Assembly: GCA_030247855.1 (NCBI GenBank)
Contig: JAPDRN010000080.1
Coordinates: 1 to 64,000 of the forward strand
Reading direction: 5' to 3'
Length of the DNA: 64,000 bases
Source of the DNA: Knufia peltigerae
Taxonomy: Eukaryota > Ascomycota > Eurotiomycetes > Chaetothyriales > Trichomeriaceae
Positions 24,371 to 36,100 of this stretch are shown here, piece after piece; position 1 is the stretch's first letter, and each line of letters starts with the position of its first letter. The position numbers and the translations under genes are program-made. A model generated the notes under the pieces. That model saw only the letters and a list, made by a program, of their open reading frames with translations. It did not search any database and was not told where the DNA came from.

Positions 24371-25771
24371 TTTGAAAAAACGCCACAGTCGAACTAACTC
24401 AACTTAAACTACTTTACTGTATGTACATGTACGGGAAGCGAGTATTAAACTCGTTTCATCACAGTATTTTCCTTTCTTCTTACTGTACGAGTTTAGTCAT
24501 CGATGACCTTGTCGCCTTTTGGTTTAACAGAGTACAACAAGAGGCTCATCAAAAATGATGACCGTTCGGGTAAGAAGGACCTCGTTTGGGGGGGGGTTTT
24601 TTTTACAATATATTTGTAGGCGCACTTGGCCTTTTTTTTTTCTTCTCTTGGTCTTTTGCAGGGATTTGAGAAAAATGGGCATGTGTACAATCAATACATT
24701 AATGTACGGAGTAATAATCACTTTGACTCGAAGTTTTTGGGGTTATTGCGAACCTTTGGTCTCAAAAAACTGTGCTAGCATTTTCATCATGTGTTCGACT
24801 CTGATAACGTTCTTTGGAAAATGATAATCCCTGCTCGTGAAAAAAAGACCCCCCCCCTCCCCCAAGGTAACCAAGTTCCGCCCCCCGCGCGAATGTTTGT
24901 TGGGCTCTCGCATGTGGGATTATTGTACTTCCGTAGTTTTTGTGTTGTACAGTATGTTCGTTTATTAGTCCGGGGGGGGAGGGGGGGATCCATTGTCAAA
25001 GGGAAAAAACAACCGACAAGGTGGCGATATGAATGAACTTACAAGTACGAGTTACGAGTAGAATGATCGATCCCTGGTCGTTGATGTGTTTTGGCTGCAC
25101 TTGGCGGTACAAACTCATCAGTGTTACTGTGAGGGTCCCAGGTACGGAGTACCAATTTTACTGGATTGTATTAGATGTATTAGATGGATCGCCGATTGTG
25201 ACCATTTTTGGTCCATTCTACGGAGTAATTTTCTGGTTCAAAATTCCGCCCATGTACATACGGAGAGGATCCATTACATTGCATTTACATATGATTGCTT
25301 TTTTTGGGCCATGATGATACTGTAATGATTTGCACGTGGGATGGAGTCATGTGTCTTGTCATGGGTTAACCAACGACGTTGTATGTGATAAGATGCCATG
25401 CCTTTGCTACCTAAAGTACTTGAGATACTTTGTACTCATCAGTAAGGAATCTTTGTGCGGCACAAGTCATGTACGAAATCGAGGCACTACTAAAACAGGT
25501 AAAAGGTGTAATGATGTACTTTTTGGCATATCAACTCACATACCATCGTATGCAATGCGCATGACACAAGCCACCAAGTCACAAAATACGAGTACGTGAG
25601 AGTGAGGATCTAGGGAGAGAGAACAAAAATTAAGGTCTCATGGTACATTGTCCCGAATACGTATCCCTCGAAACTGTTCAATCTGACCCGTCAATCATTA
25701 ACCACCTCGGTCAATCCCAAAGAGAAAAAAACTCACACACAGAGAGAGTACGGAGTACGGAGTCTGGAGGG

Positions 25772-25799
<28 letters not shown>
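25772..25799. repeat. (GA)n microsatellite
   Basis: Twenty-eight bases of GA repeat directly downstream of a double TACGGAGTA motif at 25749. Confidence 0.95.
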
Positions 25800-25804
<5 letters not shown>

Positions 25805-26639
25805 TCCTGTCTTTTTTCAAATGTGGACAACGTGGACACTGTTGAATGAAGTACTAGTTAAATCTACCAAGAAGCACAGACACCGACGAGACTATTTTAT
25901 TTCTCGATATGGGTAGGTAGCAAGTATATCCGGAGTATACTCCAAAACCACCAAGAACTCCATACCAAAACAAAATAAAAAGACTCCATTATATCATACA
26001 ACCAACAAGTGCCCGTCGTAAGCGTTCTGAATTATACCGTGCAGTGCAGGGTGCAGCGTAGTCTACTTGTTCTGTCTGGGTAAGGACGAAAAAAGTCCGA
26101 AATGGTGACTTGGGCGGGTGAACGATGCTGGGGTGAATTCACCTCGATGAAGCCCGGCTCGTGGCTCCAACAACGTACCTTCGAAGAGCGTGATGTGATC
26201 GTACCCCAGGCGTAGTTTAACGTAGCAAACCGTTTATCCCCGTTGCATAGAACTTCTCTACTCTGTGGATGTTGATTCGAAAATTTCGACGGGCGAGTTC
26301 ACCAACAGACCATTTGGTCGATCTGAGGTGGCAATGGTAGCATGAGAGAGACATGTTTTGAACGGGAGGCTGGAGCCAAAGTCACAAACTCTGGCTTAGA
26401 TTCATCGTCGTTCTTCTGGAAAAGATTCGTCTATCCCTCGACTCGGGAGATACCCTCACGGATGTCCGTCAGTGAGCAACACGAGAAACCGTGCCCAGCG
26501 CCGCGGCCACTCAACCGTGTCCGGCGGCTGGCTTGACTACTGCACTACCGTCGACCGTTTCGATGTGACTGCAACCGTAATGAGCAACCTCCTCGTCGAC
26601 ACTGAGCGACCATCGATCTGGCCTGTGCAGACAAGACTG

Positions 26640-27070
26640 CCGAAGCCTCTTTGCGGAAACACGCTTCGTGAACATTTCGTCGAGGTGATCGAGGGAGCGG
26701 TTGAAACACACGGGGACGCAGAAGGAAGACAAAAAAGGAAAGGAAAAATGAAGATTCCGAACCCTCCGTACAAGAGGCCAATCTTGACTCCGAGATCGAT
26801 CTCATAGGGAAGGATGGCCGTCCACATGACGGCCTCTCTCGACGCCGTGAAGACGGCCACCGATCGGGCCTGAAAGCCGGAGCCGGGTCGACGGTGACTC
26901 GGAGATCATGGTCGAGGCGAGGACGACCAAAACAAATGGCGAACAAAAAGCTGTAGATGATCGTGACCGCGATGGGGGAGCTTGCTGGCCACCAGGTTCT
27001 GCGGGATGGCCGTGCCGACCGAGGAGAAGATGAAGAGGCTCGCGACAAACCCACCGATACAAGGGAGAAG
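26640..27070 (-). pseudogene. Decayed MFS sugar-transporter fragment
   Basis: Remnant of the C-terminal half of a major-facilitator sugar porter, readable only by moving between frames. In 5' to 3' order on the minus strand one sees GGFVASLFIFSSVGTAIPQN, then IAVTIIYSFLFAICFG in a second frame, then VVLASTMISESPSTRLR in a third, then LPYEIDLGVKIGLLYGGFG, and finally RSLDHLDEMFTKRVSAKR (about 26699-26650). These match, in the right order and spacing, the last helices, the SE-x-PSTRLR loop, the LG-x-KIG-x-x-YGG helix start and the RSLEELDEMF-type C-terminal signature of hexose/alpha-glucoside transporters. At least three frameshifts separate them and the N-terminal half is not seen. The loss appears to be by indels and truncation; the remnant is GC-balanced, so strong RIP mutation is not apparent. 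Confidence 0.65.
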
Positions 27071-27771
27071 AACCTCGAGCGAAGGACCCGTGCATTGTTC
27101 ATCTGACCATATGTTGTAATGGCCATGGACATCAACAGTCTAGCCCTTGTACCCCGAGACGTCGAATCACTCGTACTCCTTTTGTTATTTCTCATCGATT
27201 CGTGAAGCGTAGATGGTTTCTACATACTTCATGTCAGGAACAAATGTCTTCTGGATCTTCGAGGTCGATCACGATTGATGATGCGCGTTCGAGTGTGAGT
27301 GTGGTCCTCTTTGGTCGGCTATTCCACGTACGGAGGTCTCTTTCCCACTCCTAGTGTGTGGAGCAAACCCAGGACCTTTTGTGCACCCAGACATCATGTC
27401 CTGACCGGCAGTCGGATTGTTGACAAGTCGAATGGTCCAGAGTCTATGGGTTGGTCCGATGTTAAACGGGAATCTCGAAACTGCCCTCCCCTTTGAAGGC
27501 CACTATTGTATGTCACGACTTTCTCTCCCGCAGAAGTCTGAATACAATGTTAGCCAACCAAACTATTCCTAATTTGTAAATGTCGGCCTTTCTAATCTGA
27601 ACATGAACTGAGCGACAGATCTCTACTTCAAGTATTTCCGATATCACTCGAATACAAACTTTCCATGCCCCACGGAATACAGTACAGCACAGAGGCGGCC
27701 CCTAGGAAATCCGTCAAGTTCATCGACCCGAGGAGGACATGGATTATAAGGCAATCGTCATTCGGAAAGAA
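27071..27771. other. Intergenic region between transporter relic and hydrolase
   Basis: 700 bp without a recognised gene. It may hold unrecognisable upstream parts of the transporter relic and the 3' flank of the hydrolase gene. Confidence 0.4.
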
Positions 27772-28929
27772 CTACAACTGTGCAAGGAAAGCCACCAGAG
27801 CATCCCCGATGCTCTCGGCTCCTTTGGTCCACCCCAGCAGAGGACCGGCTAGGAAGACATCGTGGGGCGCGTCCGGAAGCACCCAGTGGGTGACCTGGTT
27901 GCCAGGTACGCGCTTGAACCTCTCGACGAATTCGACGTTGGTGTCGAGGATGAGTTCGGCACCGCCCGACTGCACGAAGAGCGGCGTCTGGGTAGCAAAC
28001 GGATGCAAGCTCGGAGATAGATAGGGACCGTCAAGAAGTAGGGGCGGGGGTGCAAAGACCCGGTAGCCCCAGGCGGTCATGCGTCCTTCTATGTAGTCGG
28101 TCTTTTGGTTCCGGTGGCCATCGACCGCGCGCGAGTCGGCTTCGAACGTGGTGTCGACCGAGGGTGAGAACAACAGGCACGCCTTGGGGGTGGCTCGGCC
28201 CAGGTCCACGAGGTAGCGCACGAGGCCGATGGCCAGGGTGCCACCCGAAGAGTCCCCTCCCACCACGATGCGGTGTGGAGGAATGTGCAGCTCGTCGACG
28301 AGATGCAGGTACGACGTCAGGGCATCCTGGAACGGCCCTGGCCACGGCGCCGGGTCATTCTTGTCGCCCGAGAGTCGGTATTGCACCCACAAGGAGCGCG
28401 CCCCCGGCCCCAAGCAGGTGTTCAGGAGATCCGCCCCAAATTTACTGTCCTCCGGACGGCCCGTCATCCACATGAAAGATCCACCGTGGAAGTACAGCGC
28501 CACGATGGCCTGGGACCCTTTCCCATTTCCCCCTTCGTCGACAGGGCCGGGCGGTTCAGGATACCAAATCGCACCGATCCTCTGTGGCTTCACCACCTCG
28601 TGGGACAGTGCGCCTCGGTATGATTCCGCAGAGGCCGGCTCCATGACCACCCATCGTCGGCCGAGCTTGCCAGGCGCCAGGCTTATCGACTGCATCCAGC
28701 CTATGTCGGTGACGACGCCGAACGCGGCCCTCATGACCCAGGTTCGGAGGGCCTGGCCGTGGCTCCAGTGTATGTTTGGACGCCGAAAACTTGGAATGTA
28801 GGAGAAGGAGAGGAAGACTGATCCTAGGAGGATTCTGGCGACACTGAACAAGACCCATAGAATGCTTCCAGGCCGGCTTGTACGCCAGCCTCTCGGGATA
28901 GCATCTTCCTCGGCTATCTGGCGTGCCAT
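27772..28929 (-). CDS. Alpha/beta hydrolase of the hormone-sensitive-lipase (HSL) family
   Basis: Probable carboxylesterase or lipase of unknown substrate. Single exon, 385 residues, starting at an ATG (28929). All elements of the HSL-type active site are visible: the oxyanion-hole motif HGGS (148-151, usually HGGG), the nucleophile elbow GDSSG with Ser227, the acid D329 in ELILDTNVEF, and the base H356 in LPDAPHDVF. An N-terminal hydrophobic segment at about 22-42 (SILWVLFSVARILLGSVFL) could be a signal anchor facing the ER or vacuole. Fungal relatives are often found near secondary-metabolism genes or act in detoxification, but the neighbours here give no such context: a transporter relic on one side and empty sequence on the other. 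The fold and catalytic class are secure; the substrate is not known. Confidence 0.88.
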   Translation of the reverse strand: MARQIAEEDAIPRGWRTSRPGSILWVLFSVARILLGSVFLSFSYIPSFRRPNIHWSHGQALRTWVMRAAFGVVTDIGWMQSISLAPGKLGRRWVVMEPASAESYRGALSHEVVKPQRIGAIWYPEPPGPVDEGGNGKGSQAIVALYFHGGSFMWMTGRPEDSKFGADLLNTCLGPGARSLWVQYRLSGDKNDPAPWPGPFQDALTSYLHLVDELHIPPHRIVVGGDSSGGTLAIGLVRYLVDLGRATPKACLLFSPSVDTTFEADSRAVDGHRNQKTDYIEGRMTAWGYRVFAPPPLLLDGPYLSPSLHPFATQTPLFVQSGGAELILDTNVEFVERFKRVPGNQVTHWVLPDAPHDVFLAGPLLGWTKGAESIGDALVAFLAQL

Positions 28930-30141
28930 GTTGGTTTCGTTGGGTCGCGGATCACCCCAACCCTGATTGTCGATGTCCGTGACCTTTGCTATCCCGAACT
29001 GTGAAAGCTATACTCGTATTCCGTATCCACCACTTGTGACCTCGAGCGCTGACCGGTCGGCGTACGGATTTCCTGCAACAGGCGTAGTAGGCGAAGAAGC
29101 CCCCTGACCCTACAGGAAAGACTCCGAGTTTCTCGGAGGGCCTCTCAACCAGGTTATATATAGAGCAATCTCTGGAAGTCACTACTGTAGTTGACAAGAC
29201 TCGATCTCCCCACGCGGACCGGAAAGAGTCTAGGGCGGCACCACCCGATTCCTAAACAGGAGCGACGCGCGAGGCCCGCCAGATCAGGTTTCCGTGACGC
29301 AAGCACAGCGGGCATCAAAATCTCTCCTCGACCACAATGCCCGACGTTGTAGACACTGTTGGCCGAGAGGTTGCGTCGCCATCCTCGTCCTAGCTTTCGG
29401 AATAACGCCAACACTAGGTACACTTTACAGTACGGTCACAGACAAGCGTCACCCACGGACCACATCTCTCGATCACGACCAAAAGCCCACGAGGCGGTGG
29501 CCGTGGCCCAGCCAGGAAGGTTGCCGATTCCTGCGCCCTGATCAGCAAGCCGACATCTTCTCCTTTCGACCCAGGCGCGAAGAGCAGAGACAAGCAGGAG
29601 CTGGCGGTCAGACGCAGATGAAGCCACTCGACTTCATCCGCCACTGTGACTGATCAATCAGGCCATGGCTGCCTTGACTCTTCGTATTGATTCATTGTGA
29701 TCCCCTGCAGAGAGGACTCTTTAAGCCTCATATAGCTCTGTTCTACCTGACCGATAGCGGTTGTCATTTCGTCCACATCTCTAGCACGTCCACTCTCTCG
29801 TCCGCTTTCACGGAGGAGGCTTGATCTAAAGACCTGCTTCATTCTGCTCCCGATACCTGATGAGCTCGCATCGCTATGACAAAATAGACAGACGCAGACA
29901 ATGATATTTTCAAGCCAAAGAATGACCCAAAATCCAGCCAGGCCAGATACAAAATCCAGAATCATCATGTCATGCATATCCCATATCCGGCCCAAAACAC
30001 ACCAAAAAAAACCAGTCGTCATATGTAAAGTATTATATATGTTGCGAACCCACGTTCAACATGCAATGCATCGCAAGTGCAATGTACTTCCGTAGTCTGT
30101 GTCGGAACTGGCTGTCGTCGTATTCTCGATCAAGTCTTTCT
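28930..30141. other. Intergenic region
   Basis: 1.2 kb between the start of the hydrolase gene and the 3' end of the giant disordered-protein gene. A 122-codon open frame on the minus strand (30022-29654) begins at an ATG and has one hydrophobic segment, but I recognise no family and do not call it. Nothing else seen. Confidence 0.4.
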
Positions 30142-33100
30142 TCAATCGTCCCATCTACCATCCCCGACAATGACAGGTACCCATTCTTGTCCAGGATAAG
30201 CAGTGGCACTCATGAGTACTTCCTCATCACTCTCGTACCCTTCAGCTTGACTTCCAGGTAATTCTGCAATGACTCCGCCACCGGATCGATCCTTTGTACT
30301 CGATCCGGTCTCTTTGTTCTTGTCACTTTCCATCAAACTCACACCTCTTTCGAGTCCATTTCCCGAAGCGGGTGTAGATGTCCTAACATTCGACCCGGAT
30401 TCGATACTGATTGGCGTTTCACTCCTCGCACCACCACCACCACCTTCCACTCGCTCTCTCAAGGTCGAAGTCAAGTCAGGTCTGCTGCGTTTTTGTTCTT
30501 GCTCCTGCTGCTGCTGCTGTTGTTGCTCCTCATCCAATCCAGGTACAGTAATATTAAATGGTCTCTCCTGTTCACTCTCATCCCTTGGAACACCACCGAC
30601 AGGACTGATACGCTTACTACTGAACGTACCTAACCTGTCAACCAATCCCATACTGGCACTTCCCCTATTGTCAACGATAGCCCCACTCTGGGCGCGTCTC
30701 TCAGAATCCACATTCTCGTCGGACGGTCGCCGACCCAATCTCGGCGATCGTGATCGTTTATGTAGATCCATCACATGGGCTCTGCCGTCTCGAGGGCGAG
30801 AAGCCGATGGAGAAGCAGAGGTAGACGCAGAGGCACCACCGAAGGCAGGACTGGTCGTCCTCGCTACACCGACAGTGGGAGGACTTATCGCACCGCCTCT
30901 ACTCTTCGCACCTGCACCTGCACTCGTGGAACCCGCATGACCTGGTCTCGGTGCTGGCGAAAAGCTCGAATCTCGTGGAGGAAACGTCTGAGCAGGTGCC
31001 GTGTGAGCCACATTAACACCACTGCTGTATCGGTGACCACCTTGGTTTGGAGTACCGCTTGTATCGATCCGTAACGGCGAAGGTCTTTCACGTTCACGTT
31101 CACGGTCGTAGAGCCCTTGATGTGCTGGTGTACCAGGGAGACTAGAATCATAGTTCGTAGGCCGTCCTCCGTATGGTTGCCGGGGCGGTGAGGCCGTATC
31201 CCTCTCATACGCAGCTGGAAATCGTTGCTGTTGGTGTTGATAGTCGCCTGGTCCAGGGTACGTTGACGTTGAGGGATATTGAAATTGTGCCGCAGGATCC
31301 TCGTCATAGGAGTATCCTTGCGCACCCGCCGAGCTTGGATATTGTGAATACGCTTGTGGCGAAATGAACGTCTGAGCACGGATTTGTTGCTCAAGATTCT
31401 GATTAGACAATCGTGTCCATGTAGTCGAATCGACAGGTGCAGAGTTTGCTCTTGAAGAATCCTTGGTCCCGCCAGTCTTGAAGATTCGTCCACCAAAACC
31501 TGAAAAGCGCTTCTTCTTTCCACTTTCTGATGCTTGATTTGGCTCTTTGGGTTCGGGTGTTGTCAACATATCTCGCGACAACCTCTTGCCGGCGCTAGGA
31601 TGCGATGGAACCTGTGTGAGATGACTAAACTGATCATGTTCACCGTATTGGCTGCTCCGTTTGGATGAGATACTATCGTGACGACTGTTGCGTCGGAAGA
31701 GACTGCCTCGTTTCTCTCTCTTCTGGGCGTGGCGATCCCTCTCGTCAGCGCGCGATTCCGAGCGGTCTGTTTTCTGGAGCTTGTTGCGTCCTTTACCTCC
31801 AAAAATACTGCCAAACATGCCTTTCTTGCCGCTCGCCGGTTGAGGTGTACGATTCTCTTGTGGTGTGGGCACTGGTGGCGGCGGCATTGACTGGCGTTGA
31901 GCTTGAGCGTACATGCTTTGCTGATTCGGCGGTTGTGAAGGAGGAGGCTCTTGTGCTTGCTCATATTGCGAGTGATCTCCATGCTCGGAACCAGGCCCCA
32001 TATCGTAAGGAAGATCAGACGTGGGGCCTGGTTCATATTCATATTCATAGCCATGCTGATGCTGGTGTTGGTTGTCTTGGTCGTACGAACGGCGGTGATC
32101 GTCAATAGCTCCAACAACAGACAATCTGTTCGGTTGCTGATGCTGCTGTCCTGGTTGGACTCTGTACGAATTTTGTTGGCCAAGATGAGTGGAAACCCGC
32201 GCACCGGGCATTTGTTGACCACTAGCTTCGACTTGTACTGGACTTCGTCCAATTCGTGGTGCCGTGACAGGCTTTGGTGATCTGTATTCCTGGATGTATG
32301 GCCCTGCAATACGAAACTCTCCATCGCCACCTTGTTCAATCTCTGTACTGACTGGTTGTCCATGCTCATGCTGGTACATCTCCCTCTGTTGCCGCAGCCT
32401 GTCCATTTCCTCTTGGGGTCGCCTTGCGCTTGGTAGAGGGCTTTCTGAGGAATACATACGTACTCTATCCATCGGCTCCTCGAGTTGGTCTTCCTGATGC
32501 TTGAGTGCGGGATGATTGCGCACGTTAGGATCGACTCCAAAAGGTCTCGAATAGGATCGCGATTGTCTTTGCCCAGTGACGGCANNNNNNNNNNNNNNNN
32601 NNNNNNNNNNNNNNNNNNNNNNNNNNNNNNNNNNNNNNNNNNNNNNNNNNNNNNNNNNNNNNNNNNNNNNNNNNNNNNNNNNNNCGGGATGATTGCGCAC
32701 GTTAGGATCGACTCCAAAAGGTCTCGAATAGGATCGCGATTGTCTTTGCCCAGTGACGGCAGTGGCTTGATCAACAACCTCATCAACACTCACTTGGGAC
32801 ATCTCTTTGTTCAGGGAAGTGTTGCTGAATGTTTGACTGACCGGGCTCATGGGTGCCGAAGGGCGCGATGGCGGTGAGTGGTGACCTTCGTAAATATCTT
32901 CGAGGCCTGAGAAGGAAAAGGGGCGATGATGCTGAGTTGGACGAGCGCTTACATCGCGTTCTCGATCATTCTCCTGTTCTGGGGTCATTTCAGGCTTCTC
33001 TTCTCCTGCCTGTGCCCGTCGAATAGCTTCAGCATCAACATCCATGTTCAAAGGCACGTACGGCTCATCAATCCCCGGTGGAGGTGTGTCGTTCCTAGGC

Positions 33101-36100
33101 GACTCGGGCTGATCAGTCAGAGGAGGCCTGGTCGGCAAAAGATCAGAGTCAGGGAGCGCTGATGCTTGTAATTGATCTCCTGGCTGCTTTTTCGTGTATT
33201 CGGTGTCGGATACCTCTTCTGCATCTGCAGGTGAAACACTAGCCCTTGAATGAGCTTGCGACGCAACTGATCCCGTGGCAGGACTGGCACTGGATATCGC
33301 AGAAACGATTGACCTTCGTTTATCTTCTGGAACATGCAGACTTGCGTCTCCGGACTGTGTGAGACCATGTGCTAGGCCGGCGACCGGACGAGGCGGGGCG
33401 AGTCCAGTAACAGGTGGTTCGTCGTTCATAGAAGTCGTATGACTCTCGTTGACAAGCTGATTCGCAATGCTTCGATGATGATGATGAGTTTCGACGGGAG
33501 AATGTTCAGTTGTTGGTCGTGTCACCTGGCTGATTGACCGGCTTGGACCACTTTCGTTCTCAGGCTCGTTCTCTCTCTGATCACTGTCCATGGCAGAAAT
33601 CGCCGGACTCGTTGGACTTGCAGGAACTGCTTGGTCGATTGAAGCGCTTGCCAGTATCGGACCAGAGAACCAATCGGATGGTGATGCTGGTGAAGAAATT
33701 GTCAACGGTATTTGCGGTGGAGCTTCAACTGATGCCGAATTCTTCTGCACTGAGACACGACTCTCGCCGGCCGCTTCAGACTCAACCACGGAAAGCGACG
33801 ACATGGGACCCGTAGATTTGCGCCGTTCCGACGACGATGTAGGACCCTAGAAGAGAAAAGCGTCAACAGACAGCTCAAGAAGAAAAGTCGAAAGAAAAGT
33901 TTCTCTTTTTCATTACTATATGGAACAGAAAATGCGAAAAGCATTGCTGAATGCTGAATGGAGCCAGGTTCTGGGTACCTCTTCGTAGAACTCCTTGCAT
34001 TTCCACAATAGATGAAGCAGAAACTACCGAGTGACAGAAGAAGAGAAGAAAGAACAAGGAAATGAAATCGATCGACTAAGGTACCTTTTCTCCATGGCTG
34101 ACATGGCGCATCTTCTCTTTCCCTTTGGCAAACAAGCCCTTTGCGGCGGTTCCTGCTTTCCCACCAAACTTTCCAGCTTTCAACATCAACCTCTTGCCGT
34201 CCTCTTGCATTTGTCTGGCCCCTGCAGAATCCGTTAAGATTCTTCTGGGGGATGGTTTGTAGGGTGTCGCTTCACTAGCATCCTGGGACACAAGCCCGTT
34301 CATCGCGAAAATCTCAGCGTGTTCCGGGTTCTGCATTGATAACAGCCAATTTTCTAGTTGTCCGTCAGAGCTAGCGTACGCGGCCCTAGTTTCACTGTAG
34401 GCTTTGATACGCGCTTGAGGGGAATCAAGGCTCATAATATCACGGAGGGACGCTGGTTCCGGTCCGGGAGCTTTGGCTGACAGGTCCGTTTGAGCGGGTC
34501 GAGCGTTAAACGGTTCGCTGGGAGTTGAGCGGTTAGGTGGTGAGTGTATCGGGCTCTGCAGTGTGCTTGCTTCCATCGGTTGAGGAGGTTGTACTGTATT
34601 GTTTGAGTCTTGCAAAGCAGCCGTTTTTAGACCAGGATCAGCATCCTCAATTGATCCACGCCAAGAAGTTCCTGCAGGGCCTGACGGCGGTGGCATTTCT
34701 GTTCTAATAGTATCTGGTGAAGTCGTCGACGGCGTTGTAGCGGCTTGCTTGGGTGTCACCGCTGTAGGAGTTTCTTCACTACCCGTCTCCCAAGAAAACC
34801 GTTGCTTGAGAAAAGGTCTAGGCTCAGATGAACCTTGAACGGTAGGCTGAGAAAGAATTCTGTCGAACATATCAGATTGCAAAGCCTGGGACCCTGATTC
34901 GCGGACGGGATCTCGCTGCACATTATGCACAACATCATTTGACTGTTGTGGAGGTGCAAACTGAGAATCAGGAACAGTCTGAGATTCTGGTCTCCCCTGA
35001 TCTTGCGGCTCTGTGTGAGGCCCTGACGGCGGTGTGGTGCCAGACTCTGTTTGTTGGGAAAGTCTGTCACTCAGAAGTGACTGCGATTTTGACCCATCAA
35101 AGTCTGGTTGTATGTTCTGAGCTGGTTGTTCCAGTCTTGACTCATTGATTTGCCCAGACAGCTGCTCAGAGGGCATTCTTGGATCCTGCTGGGAGTGATG
35201 GTCCATTGTTTGTTGTGATGGAGACACCGGTCGGGGAAACCCAGTCTTCATAGCTTGCGCCGTGGGTGGCGACAGTGCAGGGGATTGTCTCCCTGCCGAG
35301 GACTGACCAACCGTTGTGGCCGGATCTGCTAATGATGATTCAATTTCTGCGAGAGCCTGAGACCCATGAGGTGCGGTCGTGGTTGGTTCCAAAGCTCTCT
35401 CTATCGGTGTTGGGTCTGAACTTGCAGGTTTCATGGCACCAAGCCCATTGTCTTGCCCGGTCACTTCTCCATAATATGTTGAACTCTTCGGTGTCAAGCT
35501 CTTTTCAATTTCCTCTTCCAGCCGCTCATTATCGGCTGCAGTAGGAGATTCTTGATGCAACAACACACCAGGCACTTTTGGTCGCGGATTTGATGAGTCC
35601 GAGAAATTCCTACTCGTACGTAGAGGCGCTGGTACGTAATCGTCCTCAGGCTCCATGGGTTCAGCATCGCTGAGGTCCTCTCCTTTAGAAGGATCGGAGG
35701 AAGATGAGGGCTTGTCTGCAGGTAGTCTAGTGGCTTTGGGCGTATCCTGATTTTGAGACTGGTCTATCTCTGCTCCCAAAGAGTTGTCACCGATCTTCGA
35801 CTCAGCCTTGCTATCCGTACTTGAATTGTCCCATTCATTCTCGCTTGATTCTTCGGAAGGGACTTCAGAGTCTTGTGTGCGTTCACTGAGTCTATGACCA
35901 GCGAGAGAATTAGCTAAAGCAGTCCCAGCAGAAGCGGCCGCAGCAAATGCTTTGCCTTTGATGCCACCGTCCTCGTCAGAACCATGAGCGGGGGCTCGTG
36001 CTGTAGGTACGCTATCAGTGCTGTCCAAACGTGGGGGCGCGAATGGTGGAGCGCTACAAGATATAGGATCTTCAGAAGAGCCCGCAGCCGCACCGTGAGC

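Larger units (their letters stand above)
22875..26639. other. Gene-poor region rich in simple repeats and TACGGAGTA motifs
   Basis: 3.8 kb without a supported gene. It contains eleven exact TACGGAGTA / TACTCCGTA copies (23351, 23855, 24110, 24138, 24272, 24345, 24352, 24705, 25143, 25219, 25749), two GA microsatellites, G-rich purine tracts around 23550-23680 and 24840-24990, and scattered poly-T. Short open frames have no protein-like signature. The first 200 bases are the 3' flank of the zinc-finger gene. Confidence 0.6.

Noticed and set aside
26545..27195. 216-codon minus-strand frame as an intact gene
   Set aside because: Transporter motifs appear in all three frames over this stretch, so the single frame is an accidental path through a decayed gene.
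29654..30022. 122-codon ATG-initiated minus-strand frame with one hydrophobic segment
   Set aside because: It sits immediately downstream of the giant gene, probably in or near its 3' UTR; no family recognised and length is compatible with chance.
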